Numbered from the stretch's first letter, positions 26,154-35,444 are shown. The stretch: 48,483 nt of DNA from an uncultured Bacteroidaceae bacterium (GCA_905235285.1 CAJOLI010000019.1:1-48483); one strand, 5' to 3'. Notes: generated by a model from the sequence alone, not told the origin. Translations and numbers: made by a program.

Positions 26154-26780
26154 TTAGCTGTCCGGCGGGAAGAGTCCGAAGAGGTTTGTGTCAATGAGGT
26201 CGATGATGTGGGCAAAATCCTCTGCACGGTGCTGAAAGTCGAGGTCATCAACGTCTATTGCGAGCTTCCGGCCTCGATATTTTTCGTATACGAAGTCCTC
26301 GTAGAGGTGGTTGAGGTTGCGCAGGTAGTCGATAGGCATCGACTGCTCATAGTCTCGCCCCCGCTTCTGGATATTGGCCACGAGGTGAGGCACCGATGCC
26401 CGCAGATAGATCATCAAATCAGGGTAGCGCAAGATATCGGTCATCTGCTCGAAAAGCTCCATGTAGGTGCTGAAATCGCGGTCCGAGAGGTTGCCCATGA
26501 TGTGGTTGTTCGTTGTGAAGACGTAAACGCCCTCGTAGATGCTGCGGTCCTGAATGATTGTCTCGCTGCTCTTGCTCAGTTCCAGCAAGTCCTTGAAGCG
26601 CTGCTTGAGGAAGTACACCTCGAGGTTGAAGGACCACCGCGGTATGTCCTTGTAGTAGTCTTCGAGGTAAGGGTTGTAGTCCACGGCTTCGAACTGCGCC
26701 TTCCATCCATAGTGCTGGGCGAGCATGTTCGTCAGCGTGGTCTTTCCGCTGCCAATATTTCCGGCTATGACGATGTGCAT
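26154..26780 (-). CDS. Deoxynucleoside kinase (dNK family), copy 2
   Basis: 208 residues from ATG 26780 (MHIVIAGNIGSGKTTLT); an upstream in-frame start at 26813 would overlap the -7 box. The P-loop (7-18), D78-R79 (IIQDRSIYEGVYVF) and RGRDYEQSM lid are intact. It is a paralogue of the adjacent kinase, suggesting tandem duplication and perhaps divided specificity, as in the dAK/dGK pair of lactobacilli. The 26781-27117 gap upstream contains two promoter boxes and otherwise nothing recognisable. Confidence 0.88.
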   Translation of the reverse strand: MHIVIAGNIGSGKTTLTNMLAQHYGWKAQFEAVDYNPYLEDYYKDIPRWSFNLEVYFLKQRFKDLLELSKSSETIIQDRSIYEGVYVFTTNNHIMGNLSDRDFSTYMELFEQMTDILRYPDLMIYLRASVPHLVANIQKRGRDYEQSMPIDYLRNLNHLYEDFVYEKYRGRKLAIDVDDLDFQHRAEDFAHIIDLIDTNLFGLFPPDS

Positions 26781-26810
26781 TATTAGCTTCTGGTAAAATG
26801 ATTCTGCCGA

Positions 26811-26818
26811 CAAAGTTA
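26811..26818 (-). promoter_or_regulatory. Promoter -7 box (TAACTTTG) for the kinase at 26780
   Basis: TAACTTTG on the minus strand ends 30 bp before the start codon, giving a leader of about 25 nt. Confidence 0.5.
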
Positions 26819-27082
26819 ATTATTTTTGTCTAAAGAAAAGAATAGAGGCGAGGAAAATCTTGCTATCTGCATCTTTTTTTATCATTATTGCAGCAAGAGT
26901 AGGTTAATTGAGCAGGGCCAAGCTTGCTTGAGCTATGACATGGCAGGAAAACATCGGAGAATCCTATAAGCTATCGGACATTGCTCCTGCATGACAAGCA
27001 ACCAGATGCAAGGATTATCATGAAGAAAGCACCGATATGGATTTTTTTCTTCTATTTGTGTAGCTATCCCAACTTTTTGTTG

Positions 27083-27090
27083 TAACTTTG
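27083..27090 (+). promoter_or_regulatory. Promoter -7 box (TAACTTTG) for riboflavin synthase
   Basis: TAACTTTGCAC lies 27 bp before the ATG, leaving a leader of about 20 nt. This is too short for an FMN riboswitch. Confidence 0.55.
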
Positions 27091-27117
27091 CACACGTTAA
27101 CAAAATACCACTAATAT

Positions 27118-27741
27118 ATGTTTTCAGGAATAGTTGAATGTACGGCCACCGTCGTGTCCATAGAGCGTGAGCAGGATAATATGCATTTTACGATGCGCTG
27201 CCCGTTCACCGACGAACTGAAGATCGACCAGAGTATCTCACACAACGGCGTGTGCCTGACCGTAGTGCGCATCGAAGGCGACACCTACACCGTCACGGCC
27301 ATGCGCGAGACGTTGGAACGCTCCAACCTTGGGCTGCTGACCGTTGGCGACGAGGTAAACGTGGAGCGCTCCATGATGATGGGCGGCCGCCTCGATGGAC
27401 ATATCGTCCAGGGCCACGTAGACCAGACGGCACGCTGCATACGCGTAGAGGATCAGGAAGGCAGCTATGAGTTCACCTTCGAGTACGACACAGACCCCGA
27501 GATGGTCAGCCGCGGATACTTCACCGTAGACAAGGGCTCGGTGAGCATCAACGGGGTCTCGCTGACCGTATGCCGTCCTACGAGCAACACTTTTGCAGTA
27601 TGCATTATTCCCTACACCTTTGAAGTCACGAATTTCCACAACATCAAGGAAGGGACCGTAGTAAACCTCGAATTTGATATCCTGGGCAAATATATCGCCC
27701 AGTATCAGAGCCGAATGAATGATTTAAGGGGACTGCTGTAA
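27118..27741 (+). CDS. ribE: Riboflavin synthase, alpha subunit
   Basis: 207 residues. It dismutates two 6,7-dimethyl-8-ribityllumazines to riboflavin. The two lumazine-binding repeats are visible: MFSGIVECTATV with ISHNGVCLTV and MRETLERSNLG in the first; GGRLDGHIVQGHVD, KGSVSINGVSLTV and IPYTFEVTNFHN in the second. The N-terminal MFSGIVE and the length are diagnostic. No other rib genes are near, and no FMN riboswitch fits the short leader. A terminator overlaps the stop codon, so the gene is probably transcribed alone. Confidence 0.95.
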   Translation: MFSGIVECTATVVSIEREQDNMHFTMRCPFTDELKIDQSISHNGVCLTVVRIEGDTYTVTAMRETLERSNLGLLTVGDEVNVERSMMMGGRLDGHIVQGHVDQTARCIRVEDQEGSYEFTFEYDTDPEMVSRGYFTVDKGSVSINGVSLTVCRPTSNTFAVCIIPYTFEVTNFHNIKEGTVVNLEFDILGKYIAQYQSRMNDLRGLL

Positions 27742-27752
27742 GTCCCCCGTTT
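27728..27752 (+). terminator. Rho-independent terminator overlapping the ribE stop codon
   Basis: GGGGACT pairs with AGTCCCC around loop GCTGTA, followed by CCGTTTTA. The ribE stop (27739-27741) lies in the hairpin. Confidence 0.7.
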
Positions 27753-27882
27753 TAAAGAATAATCTTAAAAACAGCTGATATGTACTCTTTCGGAAATCCT
27801 TGCCTTTCTTTTTATATGGCTTAGCGAAAACGTTGATTTCAGAAAGACAATTTATAGAAGCCTCCTTAAGTAAAAATAAGAT

Positions 27883-29640
27883 ATGGAAGAGAATACTAAA
27901 GACGAAGTTCTCGAGAAGAAGAGCGTAAGTTTCATCGAGCAGAAAGTGATTAACGACCTGGCAGAAGGTAAGAACGGCGGTCGCATGCAGACTCGATTCC
28001 CCCCCGAGCCCAACGGCTACCTGCATATAGGCCATGCCAAGGCCATAGCCATTGACTTCGGACTGGCTAAGAAGTACGGCGGGCAGTGTAACCTGCGTTT
28101 CGACGACACCAACCCACAGAAGGAGGACACCGAGTATGTCAACGCCATCGAGCAAGACATAAGGTGGCTCGGCTTTCAGTGGGCAAATATCTACTACGCC
28201 TCAGACTACTTCCAGCAGCTCTGGGATTTCGCTGTGTGGCTCATCAAGCAGGGACGCGCATACGTCGACGAGCAGTCGAGCGAGGAGATTGCCAAGCAGA
28301 AAGGCACGACGACCTCGCCCGGCACCAACAGCCCCTTCCGCGACAGACCTGTAGAGGAAAACCTGCGGCTGTTTGAGTTCATGAACAGCGGCCAGTGCGA
28401 GCCTGGAACGCTCGTCCTGCGCGCCAAGATAGACATGGCGCACCCCAATATGCTCTTCCGCGACCCACTCATCTACCGCGTGCTTAATATACCGCATTGG
28501 CGCACGGGTTCGCAGTGGAACGCGTACCCGATGTACGACTTTACCCATGGTCAGAGCGACTACCTTGAGGGCGTTACGCACTCGTGGTGTACGCTCGAGT
28601 TTGTAGAGCATCGTCCCTTGTATGACCTCTTCGTGACGTGGATGAAGGAGTGGCGTGGCGAGACCGAGAATATTGAGGATAACCGTCCCCGCCAAACCGA
28701 GTTCAACAAGCTTAACTTGAACTACACGCTGATGTCGAAGCGCAATCTGCTGGCGCTGGTCAAGAACGGATTCGTCAGCGGATGGGATGACCCGCGCATG
28801 CCTACCATCTGCGCTTTCCGCCGGCGTGGCTACTCTCCGGAGAGCATCGTCAACTTCATCGACAAGATCGGTTACACGACTTATGACGCACTGAACGACT
28901 TCGCTCTGCTCGAGAGCGCTGTACGCGACGATCTCAACAAACGGGCCACGCGCGTCTCCGCTGTCATCAACCCCGTCAAGCTCGTCATCACCAACTACCC
29001 TGAAGGGCAGGTAGAGGAGCTCACCGCCATCAATAACCCGGAACATCCCGAGGAAGGCTCCCACACCATAGAGTTCTCACGCGAGCTCTGGATTGAGCGC
29101 GACGACTTCCAGCCCGTGGCCGAGAAGAAGTTCATGCGCCTGGCGCCCGGCAAGGAGGTGCGGCTCAAGAACGCCTATATTATTAAATGTAACGACGAGG
29201 ATGCCCACCCCTACGACCTTGATGCCGAGGGCAACGTCACCTGCATCTACGCCACCTATGACCCTGAGACACGTAGCGGGATGCCTGGCGCCGACCGCAA
29301 GATAAAGGGCAAGACCCTACATTGGCTCAGCTGCGCTCATTGCCTGCCTGCTGAGGTCAGGATGTACGAGAGACTTTGGCAGGTCGAGAATCCTCGCGAT
29401 GAGCTGGCTCGCCTGCAGGACGAAGGCCTCACTCCTATCGATGCTATGAAGCAGATGATGAACCCCGACTCGCTGCACGTGCTCACCAACTGCTTCATCG
29501 AGAAGTTCGTTCAGACAATGCCTGCACTGACATACTTGCAGTTCCAGCGCATTGGATACTTCAACGTCGACACTGACTCCACCCCAGATCACCTCGTCTT
29601 CAACAAAACGGTAGGACTCAAGGATACGTTCAAGAAGTAA
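27883..29640 (+). CDS. glnS: Glutaminyl-tRNA synthetase
   Basis: 585 residues. The class I HIGH motif lies in FPPEPNGYLHIGHAKAI and the KMSKS-equivalent is LMSKRNLL. The segments RFDDTNPQKEDTEYV and DFTHGQSDYLEGVTHSWCTLEF distinguish GlnRS from GluRS, as does the C-terminal beta-barrel anticodon-binding region (MRLAPGKEVRLKNAY). It charges tRNA-Gln directly. The 141-bp region upstream contains the ribE terminator and no clear promoter box. The TPR gene starts 31 bp downstream and is probably co-transcribed. Confidence 0.95.
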   Translation: MEENTKDEVLEKKSVSFIEQKVINDLAEGKNGGRMQTRFPPEPNGYLHIGHAKAIAIDFGLAKKYGGQCNLRFDDTNPQKEDTEYVNAIEQDIRWLGFQWANIYYASDYFQQLWDFAVWLIKQGRAYVDEQSSEEIAKQKGTTTSPGTNSPFRDRPVEENLRLFEFMNSGQCEPGTLVLRAKIDMAHPNMLFRDPLIYRVLNIPHWRTGSQWNAYPMYDFTHGQSDYLEGVTHSWCTLEFVEHRPLYDLFVTWMKEWRGETENIEDNRPRQTEFNKLNLNYTLMSKRNLLALVKNGFVSGWDDPRMPTICAFRRRGYSPESIVNFIDKIGYTTYDALNDFALLESAVRDDLNKRATRVSAVINPVKLVITNYPEGQVEELTAINNPEHPEEGSHTIEFSRELWIERDDFQPVAEKKFMRLAPGKEVRLKNAYIIKCNDEDAHPYDLDAEGNVTCIYATYDPETRSGMPGADRKIKGKTLHWLSCAHCLPAEVRMYERLWQVENPRDELARLQDEGLTPIDAMKQMMNPDSLHVLTNCFIEKFVQTMPALTYLQFQRIGYFNVDTDSTPDHLVFNKTVGLKDTFKK

Positions 29641-29671
29641 GTCGCATTTGTCCCCTCGTCCACTTGTATCT

Positions 29672-31123
29672 ATGCGCTTAGACGATGACCTGAAATACTT
29701 TGATGACCCGGAGTTCAGGGAAATACTTGAGCTCTACGAGCGTGCATGCGCCGCCGGACAGGGAGTTTACATGGATGCGGAGGACTTGACGGACATAGCA
29801 GAATACTATGCCATGGTGCTTCAGGACGAGGACAAGGCCAATGAAGTAATTGACCTGGCTCTGCGCCTACACCCTGACGCTGTCGACCCCCAGATATTCA
29901 AGGCACGACAGTACATGCTCAAAGACGAGCCGGCGCAAGCGCTGTCCATCTGTAACGCCATCAAAGACCAAGACCACCGGGAAGTGCTCTTCCTGAAGGC
30001 TGAGCTGATGGTGCGCGACGGTCATGCTGGCGAGGCGATGGACCTACTGCTGCTGAGTGCTGAAGATCAGGTTGACGATGCAGACTTTTTCATCTACGAT
30101 TCGGCATACATCTTCATCGACTACTGCAAGTACGACGATGCGCTCGTGTTTGCAAATAAGCTGGAGCAGATAGCTCCCGAGTGGTACAAGACATGGCAGC
30201 TGAAGGCCGACGTATGCCTGGGCATGGGCAACAACGAAGTGGCGCTGCAATACGTCAGTCGTATGCTTGACGTCGACCCGTTCAGCATCGAGGCATGGAA
30301 CTGGAGTGCCGAGGGATATTCTAATATAGGAGATTATAACAAGGCCATGGAGGCTGTGGATTATGCCCTCGCTGTTGACCCTGAGAACGAACGTGCCCTT
30401 CAACTGAAAGCCTGGATTTTGCTGCAGGAAGGCAACTGCGCTGAGGCGCATGAGCTATATCAACAGCTTGAGACGGCGAATCCTACCTGCGAGACCCACT
30501 GGCTATATGATTCGTACGCTCTGCTTGACCTCAACGAGCCGGAGCAGGCACTGACAGCCATCAAACAAGCTCAGGAACTCATCGACAACGAGAGCGAGGA
30601 CCGTGTGGCAATCTTCGAACAGATGGCGCAGGTTGCCAGCCGTCTGGGCTGCGTCGACGAAGCGCTCGAAAACCTTGGGAAGGCCGAAAGCCTGAAAGCA
30701 GATGACAAGAATAACGACTGGGACGAACGGCTGCTTCCGGTGCGCGTATTTGCTGAAAACAGCGATTTGGACAAGGCGCTCCAGACGATACATGCCCTCA
30801 TGGAGCGCCACCCAGAAGCTGCGATGGACATCTACTTCAAAGGCGCAAGTCTACTGCTCGACTATTCGTATTTCGACACTGTCGAGGCTATGCTTTCTAA
30901 GCTTATACAAATAAGCGACGACGTCAACGCCGATGTATATGCCATGCTGGCGTTTGCACAGATGTCGCTGGCAAATCACACGGAAGCACTAAAAAATATC
31001 CGCAAGGCCATCGATGCACATGCACCGGGCCTTGCGGATTTATTCGCAGATAGATTTCCAGGTGTCAAGCCAGACGAACTCTACGATTATTATTACTATC
31101 AGGTTTATGGCCAATGGCCGTGA
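29672..31123 (+). CDS. TPR-repeat protein
   Basis: 483 residues from ATG 29672; an alternative start 24 bp upstream adds only MSPRPLVS. There is no signal peptide, so it is probably cytoplasmic. At least nine tetratricopeptide-like helix pairs are visible (for example WQLKADVCLGMGNNEVALQYVSRMLDVDP, WNWSAEGYSNIGDYNKAMEAVDYALAVDP, LKNIRKAIDAHAPG). It probably serves as a protein-interaction scaffold; the partner is unknown. It lies directly after glnS and converges with rpiB at 31145. Confidence 0.85.
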   Translation: MRLDDDLKYFDDPEFREILELYERACAAGQGVYMDAEDLTDIAEYYAMVLQDEDKANEVIDLALRLHPDAVDPQIFKARQYMLKDEPAQALSICNAIKDQDHREVLFLKAELMVRDGHAGEAMDLLLLSAEDQVDDADFFIYDSAYIFIDYCKYDDALVFANKLEQIAPEWYKTWQLKADVCLGMGNNEVALQYVSRMLDVDPFSIEAWNWSAEGYSNIGDYNKAMEAVDYALAVDPENERALQLKAWILLQEGNCAEAHELYQQLETANPTCETHWLYDSYALLDLNEPEQALTAIKQAQELIDNESEDRVAIFEQMAQVASRLGCVDEALENLGKAESLKADDKNNDWDERLLPVRVFAENSDLDKALQTIHALMERHPEAAMDIYFKGASLLLDYSYFDTVEAMLSKLIQISDDVNADVYAMLAFAQMSLANHTEALKNIRKAIDAHAPGLADLFADRFPGVKPDELYDYYYYQVYGQWP

Positions 31124-31144
31124 ACGCACTGACAAGACAGTTCT

Positions 31145-31582
31145 CTAACAAGGTATCTTGTCGATGCGAGCCTGATGACGACCTCCCTCGAACTTCGTCG
31201 TTAAGAACTCGTCGAGGCAGGCAATGCATGTGGCTTCGTCGATGAAACGACCTGGAAACACGATGATGTTGGCATCGTTGTGTTGGCGGATGAGGTGCGC
31301 TATTTCAGGGCGCCACACCAGTCCGGCACGAACGCCTTGATGCTTGTTGAGAGTCATAGAGATGCCCTCGCCGGATCCGCATACGGCGATACCGGGGTAG
31401 ACGGTGCCGTTCTCGATGGCACTGCCCAGCAGGTGACCGAAGTCAGAGTAGTCGCACGAGGCTTCGCTGTAGGTGCCAAAGTCTTTGTACTCCAGACCTT
31501 TACCCTCGAGGTACTTCTTGATGAATTCCTTTAATGGGTAGCCAGCGTGGTCGCTGGCTAACCCTATTATTTTTACGTCCAT
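31145..31582 (-). CDS. rpiB: Ribose-5-phosphate isomerase B
   Basis: 145 residues from ATG 31582 (MDVKIIGLASDHAGYPLKEFI); a longer open frame upstream overlaps tkt and has no homology. It interconverts ribose 5-phosphate and ribulose 5-phosphate. The RpiB/LacAB hallmarks are ASDHAG, the catalytic Cys in GIAVCGSGEGISM, and NKHQGVRAGLVW. It starts 4 bp after the transketolase stop, forming a two-gene pentose phosphate unit. Confidence 0.93.
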   Translation of the reverse strand: MDVKIIGLASDHAGYPLKEFIKKYLEGKGLEYKDFGTYSEASCDYSDFGHLLGSAIENGTVYPGIAVCGSGEGISMTLNKHQGVRAGLVWRPEIAHLIRQHNDANIIVFPGRFIDEATCIACLDEFLTTKFEGGRHQARIDKIPC

Positions 31583-31586
31583 ACCT

Positions 31587-33605
31587 TTACGCCAACAGGC
31601 TCTTAACTTGCGTGTACACGTTTTCGGCCGTGAAGCCCAGTTTCTCGTCAAGCACCTTGTATGGTGCGCTGAAGCCGAAACTCTGTAGGCCCCAGACGCA
31701 GCCGTCAGCACCTACGAGTCCTTCGAGGTTTACAGGAAGCCCGGCGGTGAGACCGAATTTCTTGATGCCACAGGGCAGGATTTGCTGTTGGTACTCCTTA
31801 GGTTGGCTGCGGAAGAGTCCCTCGGAGGGCACGCTGACGATACGCACCTTCACGCCGTCCTTGCGGAGCAGTTCGGTGCCGGCCACGAGGGTTGATACCT
31901 CTGAGCCGCTGGCGAGCAGGATGACATCGGGATTCTCATCGGAACCGGCCACGATGTAAGCGCCCTTCTCAGCTTGCTTGTAGTCGTTGCCAGCGGGCAG
32001 GTCGGCTATGTTCTGACGGCTGAGGATGAGGGCAGTGGGGCTGTCGACATTTTCCATGGCGAGACGCCAAGCCTCTGTCGTCTCCTGAGCGTCGGCAGGA
32101 CGTAGCACGAGGGTGGAGTTCTTGCCGTGGTGGTTCTTCAGCTTTTCCATCAGGCGGATTTGTGCTTCCTGCTCCACGGGCTCGTGGGTAGGACCGTCCT
32201 CGCCGACGCGGAAGGCATCGTGTGTCCAGATGAACTTCACGGGCAGTTCCATCAGGGCTGCCATGCGGACGGCAGGTTTCATGTAGTCAGAGAAAACGAA
32301 GAACGTTCCGCAAGCGGGAATGACTCCTCCGTGCAGCGCCATACCTATGCAGCAGCAAGCCATCGTCAGCTCGGCCACGCCGGCCTGGAAGAAGGCACCG
32401 CTGAAGTCGCCTGCCTTGAGGGCATGGGTTTTCTTGAGGAAACCGTCGGTCTTGTCAGAGTTAGAGAGGTCGGCGCTGGCGCAGATCATGTTGGGCACCT
32501 GCTCGGCCAGCTGGCTGAGCACGGCAGCGCTTGCGCTGCGTGTGGCATCGCCGCTCTTCTGCTGCACCTTGGTCCAATCGACTTTCGGAGCTTTGCCGCT
32601 GAACCATTCAGCCTGTGCGGCAGCGCACTCGGGATTCTGGGCAGCCCAGGCTGCTTCTTCATCCTTGCGATTGGCGACGATAGCCTTCAGCTCTTCAGCA
32701 CGACGGGCATAGAGCTCCTTGACGTCGTCGAAGATGACGAACGGATTCTCTGCGTCGCCGCCCAGGTTTGCGATGGTCTTCTTGTAGGCGTCGCCGCCGA
32801 GTGGGGCGCCGTGGGTTTTGCAGTTGCGCTCGTAGCTCGAGCCGTCGTCCTTGAGGGCACCTTTGCCCATGATGGTCTTGCCGATGATGAGGGCGGGCTT
32901 GCCCTTCACGGCCTTAGCCTGCTCGATAGCTGTGCGGATCTGAGCTGCATCGTTGCCGTTGATCTCGAACACTTCCCATCCCAGGGCTCGGTACTTGGCT
33001 GCCGTGTCCTCGTTCATGACTTCAGCCGTCTCTGTGGAGAGCTGTATGTCGTTGGAGTCGTAGAACATCACGACGTTGTCCAGACCTAGGATGCCTGCGA
33101 TGCGTGCAGCGCCCTGCGAGATTTCTTCCTGCACGCCGCCGTCGGAGATATAGATGTAAATGGTTTCCTTCTCGAAAGTGGGGTTGCCGGTGTGAGCAGC
33201 CAGGAACTTGGCGGCTATGGCGGCTCCGATACCGAAGGTGTGACCTTGCCCGAGCGGGCCGCTGGTGTTTTCGATTCCGCGCTTGGGGTCAGCTTCTGGG
33301 TGTCCGGGTGTTGGCGAGCCCCACTGGCGCAGCTGCTTCAGCTCTTCGAGCGAGAACTTACCGATGAGTGCAAGCTGGGAGTAGAGCATAGGAGCCATAT
33401 GGCCGGGATCTAGGAAGAAACGGTCGCGGCCTACCCACGTTGGGTCTGACGGGTCGTAGGTGAGGTATTCGCTATAGAGCACGTTGATGAAGTCTGCTCC
33501 GCCCATGGCACCGCCTGGGTGACCGCTCTTGGCCTTCTCGACCATTGATGCAGCCAGGATGCGGATATTGTCGGCTGCGTGGTTAAGAACTTTAATGTCG
33601 TTCAT
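31587..33605 (-). CDS. tkt: Transketolase
   Basis: 672 residues. It is a thiamine-diphosphate enzyme of the non-oxidative pentose phosphate pathway. The N-terminal KAKSGHPGGAMGGADF and GPLGQGHTFGIGAA motifs, the diphosphate-binding YISDGGVQEEISQGA followed by FYDSND, and the pyrimidine-domain residues (FIWTHDAFRVGEDGPTHEPVEQ) are present. ISDGG in place of the usual GDG is, as recalled, the common form in Bacteroidales. The gene lies 57 bp after serS and 4 bp before rpiB on the same strand. Confidence 0.95.
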   Translation of the reverse strand: MNDIKVLNHAADNIRILAASMVEKAKSGHPGGAMGGADFINVLYSEYLTYDPSDPTWVGRDRFFLDPGHMAPMLYSQLALIGKFSLEELKQLRQWGSPTPGHPEADPKRGIENTSGPLGQGHTFGIGAAIAAKFLAAHTGNPTFEKETIYIYISDGGVQEEISQGAARIAGILGLDNVVMFYDSNDIQLSTETAEVMNEDTAAKYRALGWEVFEINGNDAAQIRTAIEQAKAVKGKPALIIGKTIMGKGALKDDGSSYERNCKTHGAPLGGDAYKKTIANLGGDAENPFVIFDDVKELYARRAEELKAIVANRKDEEAAWAAQNPECAAAQAEWFSGKAPKVDWTKVQQKSGDATRSASAAVLSQLAEQVPNMICASADLSNSDKTDGFLKKTHALKAGDFSGAFFQAGVAELTMACCCIGMALHGGVIPACGTFFVFSDYMKPAVRMAALMELPVKFIWTHDAFRVGEDGPTHEPVEQEAQIRLMEKLKNHHGKNSTLVLRPADAQETTEAWRLAMENVDSPTALILSRQNIADLPAGNDYKQAEKGAYIVAGSDENPDVILLASGSEVSTLVAGTELLRKDGVKVRIVSVPSEGLFRSQPKEYQQQILPCGIKKFGLTAGLPVNLEGLVGADGCVWGLQSFGFSAPYKVLDEKLGFTAENVYTQVKSLLA

Positions 33606-33662
33606 GAAGGTGAAAGTTTAAAAGATTGTATATAAGTTAGTCCTAAGTATTGTGCTAAGTGC

Positions 33663-35057
33663 TTATCCTATGATGTCGAACCCGCAGTATGGCTGCAGGG
33701 CTTTGGGGATATGGATGCCATCCTCGTGCTGGTTGTTTTCGAGCAATGCGGCGACTATGCGTGGCAGGGCGAGAGCGGAGCCGTTCAGTGTGTGGCATAG
33801 TTCGGGCTTCTTGCTGCTTTCGGGGCGATAGCGGCATTTGAGTCGGTTGGCCTGATAGGTGTCAAAATTCGAAACGCTTGATACTTCAAGCCAACGCTTC
33901 TGTGCTTCGCTATAAACTTCGAAGTCATAGCAGATAGCCGAAGTGAACGACTGGTCGCCACCGCAGAGTCGGAGTATGCGGTAAGGCAGTTCGAGCTTTT
34001 TGAGCAGGCCTTCGACATGGTCGAGCATCTCGCGGTGGCTCTCGCGGCTGTGCTCGGGCGTGTCGATTCGCACGATCTCGACCTTCGAAAATTCGTGCAG
34101 GCGGTTGAGGCCGCGTACGTCCTTGCCATAGGAACCGGCTTCGCGGCGGAAACACTGAGTGTAGGCGCAGTTCTTGATTGGCAGGTCTTTCTCGTTGAGG
34201 ATGACGTCGCGGTAGATGTTCGTTACTGGTACCTCAGCCGTGGGAATAAGGTAGAAATCGTCGACCTCGGCGTGATACATCTGCCCTTCTTTGTCGGGCA
34301 ACTGCCCTGTGCCGTAGCCGCTGGCGGCGTTGACGACTGTCGGTGGCATAATCTCTGTGTAGCCTGCCTTGCGTGCTTCGTCGAGGAAGAAGTTGATGAG
34401 TGCTCGCTGCAGCTGGGCACCTTTGCCGATGTATACGGGGAATCCGGCTCCGGTGATCTTTACTCCGAGGTCAAAGTCGATGAGGTTGTATTTCTTGGCA
34501 AGCTCCCAGTGGGGCAGGGGAGCGGACCCACCCTCGGCCTCTAACGTTACGGATGGGAGAGAGTTGGCGTATGCTTCGTTGAACTCTCCAACGGTAATAT
34601 TCGGTTCCTGCAGGCCAGAGGCTTCTCCTCCCTGGCTGTTGAGGGCCGGATTGGCTCTGTTCGGGTTGTATTTCACGACGAGGTTGTCCTCGGCGACAGA
34701 ACCCTCGGGCACTTCGTCATAGGGAATATTGGGAATTTGGCAAAGCTGGTCGGTCAGCTGGCGCTCAGCCTCGGCCATAGCAACCTCGAGTTCCTTGGCG
34801 CGTTCTTTCATGGTCGCCACAGACGCTTTGGCTTGCTCGGCAGCATCGCGAAGGCCCTGTTTCATGAGAGCTCCGATTTCAGCGGCTTTCTTCTTGCTGT
34901 CGGAGAGCAACTGATCGAGTTGTTGCTGGGCTTCACGTCGACGGCGGTCTGTAGCCTGGACCGCAGCTACGGCTTCTGCCGCGCCCTTAAAATGTTTCTT
35001 CTCGAGGCCGCATATTACGCGTTCGGTTTCTTCATTGATGAGTTTTAGTGTTAACAT
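33663..35057 (-). CDS. serS: Seryl-tRNA synthetase with an in-frame insertion
   Basis: 464 residues, about 40 more than typical bacterial SerRS. The N-terminal coiled-coil arm (about 30-100) and class II catalytic domain (PHWELAKKYNLIDF, ITGAGFPVYIGKGAQLQRAL, PTAEVPVTNIYRD, TQCFRREAGSYGKDVRGLNRLHEF, VSSVSNFDTYQANRLKCRY) are intact. The excess lies at residues about 130-180 between arm and core (NPNRANPALNSQGG ... ITVGEFNEAYANS ... EAEGGSAP). The DNA there contains an imperfect palindrome (34543-34601), which suggests an inserted mobile palindromic element. The insert sits in a surface loop before the catalytic domain, so activity is probably kept. A -7 box at 35097-35104 precedes the gene. 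Confidence 0.94.
   Translation of the reverse strand: MLTLKLINEETERVICGLEKKHFKGAAEAVAAVQATDRRRREAQQQLDQLLSDSKKKAAEIGALMKQGLRDAAEQAKASVATMKERAKELEVAMAEAERQLTDQLCQIPNIPYDEVPEGSVAEDNLVVKYNPNRANPALNSQGGEASGLQEPNITVGEFNEAYANSLPSVTLEAEGGSAPLPHWELAKKYNLIDFDLGVKITGAGFPVYIGKGAQLQRALINFFLDEARKAGYTEIMPPTVVNAASGYGTGQLPDKEGQMYHAEVDDFYLIPTAEVPVTNIYRDVILNEKDLPIKNCAYTQCFRREAGSYGKDVRGLNRLHEFSKVEIVRIDTPEHSRESHREMLDHVEGLLKKLELPYRILRLCGGDQSFTSAICYDFEVYSEAQKRWLEVSSVSNFDTYQANRLKCRYRPESSKKPELCHTLNGSALALPRIVAALLENNQHEDGIHIPKALQPYCGFDIIG
34543..34601. repeat. Imperfect palindrome inside serS
   Basis: The left arm AACGTTACGGATGGGAGAG and the right arm, whose reverse complement is AATATTACCGTTGGAGAG, share AAnnTTACnGnTGG(n)GAGAG. 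The inner 7-bp stem GAGAGTT/AACTCTC is perfect. It coincides with the extra residues in SerRS. It is a different sequence from the AGCCTC elements. Confidence 0.6.
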
Positions 35058-35096
35058 TTATCTTTATTTTTAAATTCTTTTCGGTACATTGTGCTG

Positions 35097-35104
35097 CAAA
35101 ATTA
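35097..35104 (-). promoter_or_regulatory. Promoter -7 box (TAATTTTG) for serS
   Basis: TAATTTTGCAGC on the minus strand lies 39 bp before the start codon, giving a leader of about 33 nt. It probably drives serS-tkt-rpiB. Confidence 0.55.
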
Positions 35105-35180
35105 AGTAAAAAATGCGAGATACAATGTTTGGCAGGCCACTTTTTTTGCTTCGGACCTCAAATTCCTGCTGTAGGTATGC

Positions 35181-35444
35181 CATATTCACCTGGCTGTATA
35201 GTCATATTTACCTGGCTGTATAGTCATATTCACCCGGCTGCATAGTCATATTCACCCGGCTGCATAGTCATATTCACCCGGCTGTATAGTCATATTCACC
35301 CGGCTGCATAGTCATATTCACCCGGCTGTATAGTCATATTTACCCGGCTGCATAAGCAAATTCACCCGGCTGCATAAGCAAATTCACCCGGCTACATTAG
35401 CAAATTCACCCGGCTGTATAGTCATATTCACCCAGCTGTGTTTT
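35181..35444 (-). repeat. Tandem array, 12 x 22 bp, between the helicase and serS genes
   Basis: Twelve contiguous 22-bp units. The plus-strand core is ATTCACCCGGCTG(C/T)ATAG; on the transcribed minus strand it is CAGCCGGGTGAAT. Substitutions are few (T/C in CTGG/CCGG, TAGTCA versus AAGCAA in units 8-11). No spacers and no coding potential. It begins 6 bp after the helicase stop codon and ends about 75 bp before the serS promoter. Confidence 0.95.

Noticed and set aside
27050..27117. FMN riboswitch before ribE
   Set aside because: The promoter box at 27083 leaves a leader of only about 20 nt and no conserved RFN-element sequences were seen.
31583..31711. Longer rpiB starting at 31711
   Set aside because: The added residues overlap the end of tkt in another frame and show no RpiB similarity; MDVKIIGLASDHAG at 31582 is the family N-terminus.
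35181..35444. CRISPR array
   Set aside because: The 22-bp units are contiguous, with no unique spacers, and no cas gene is present in the window. The same applies to the arrays at 25971 and 47107.
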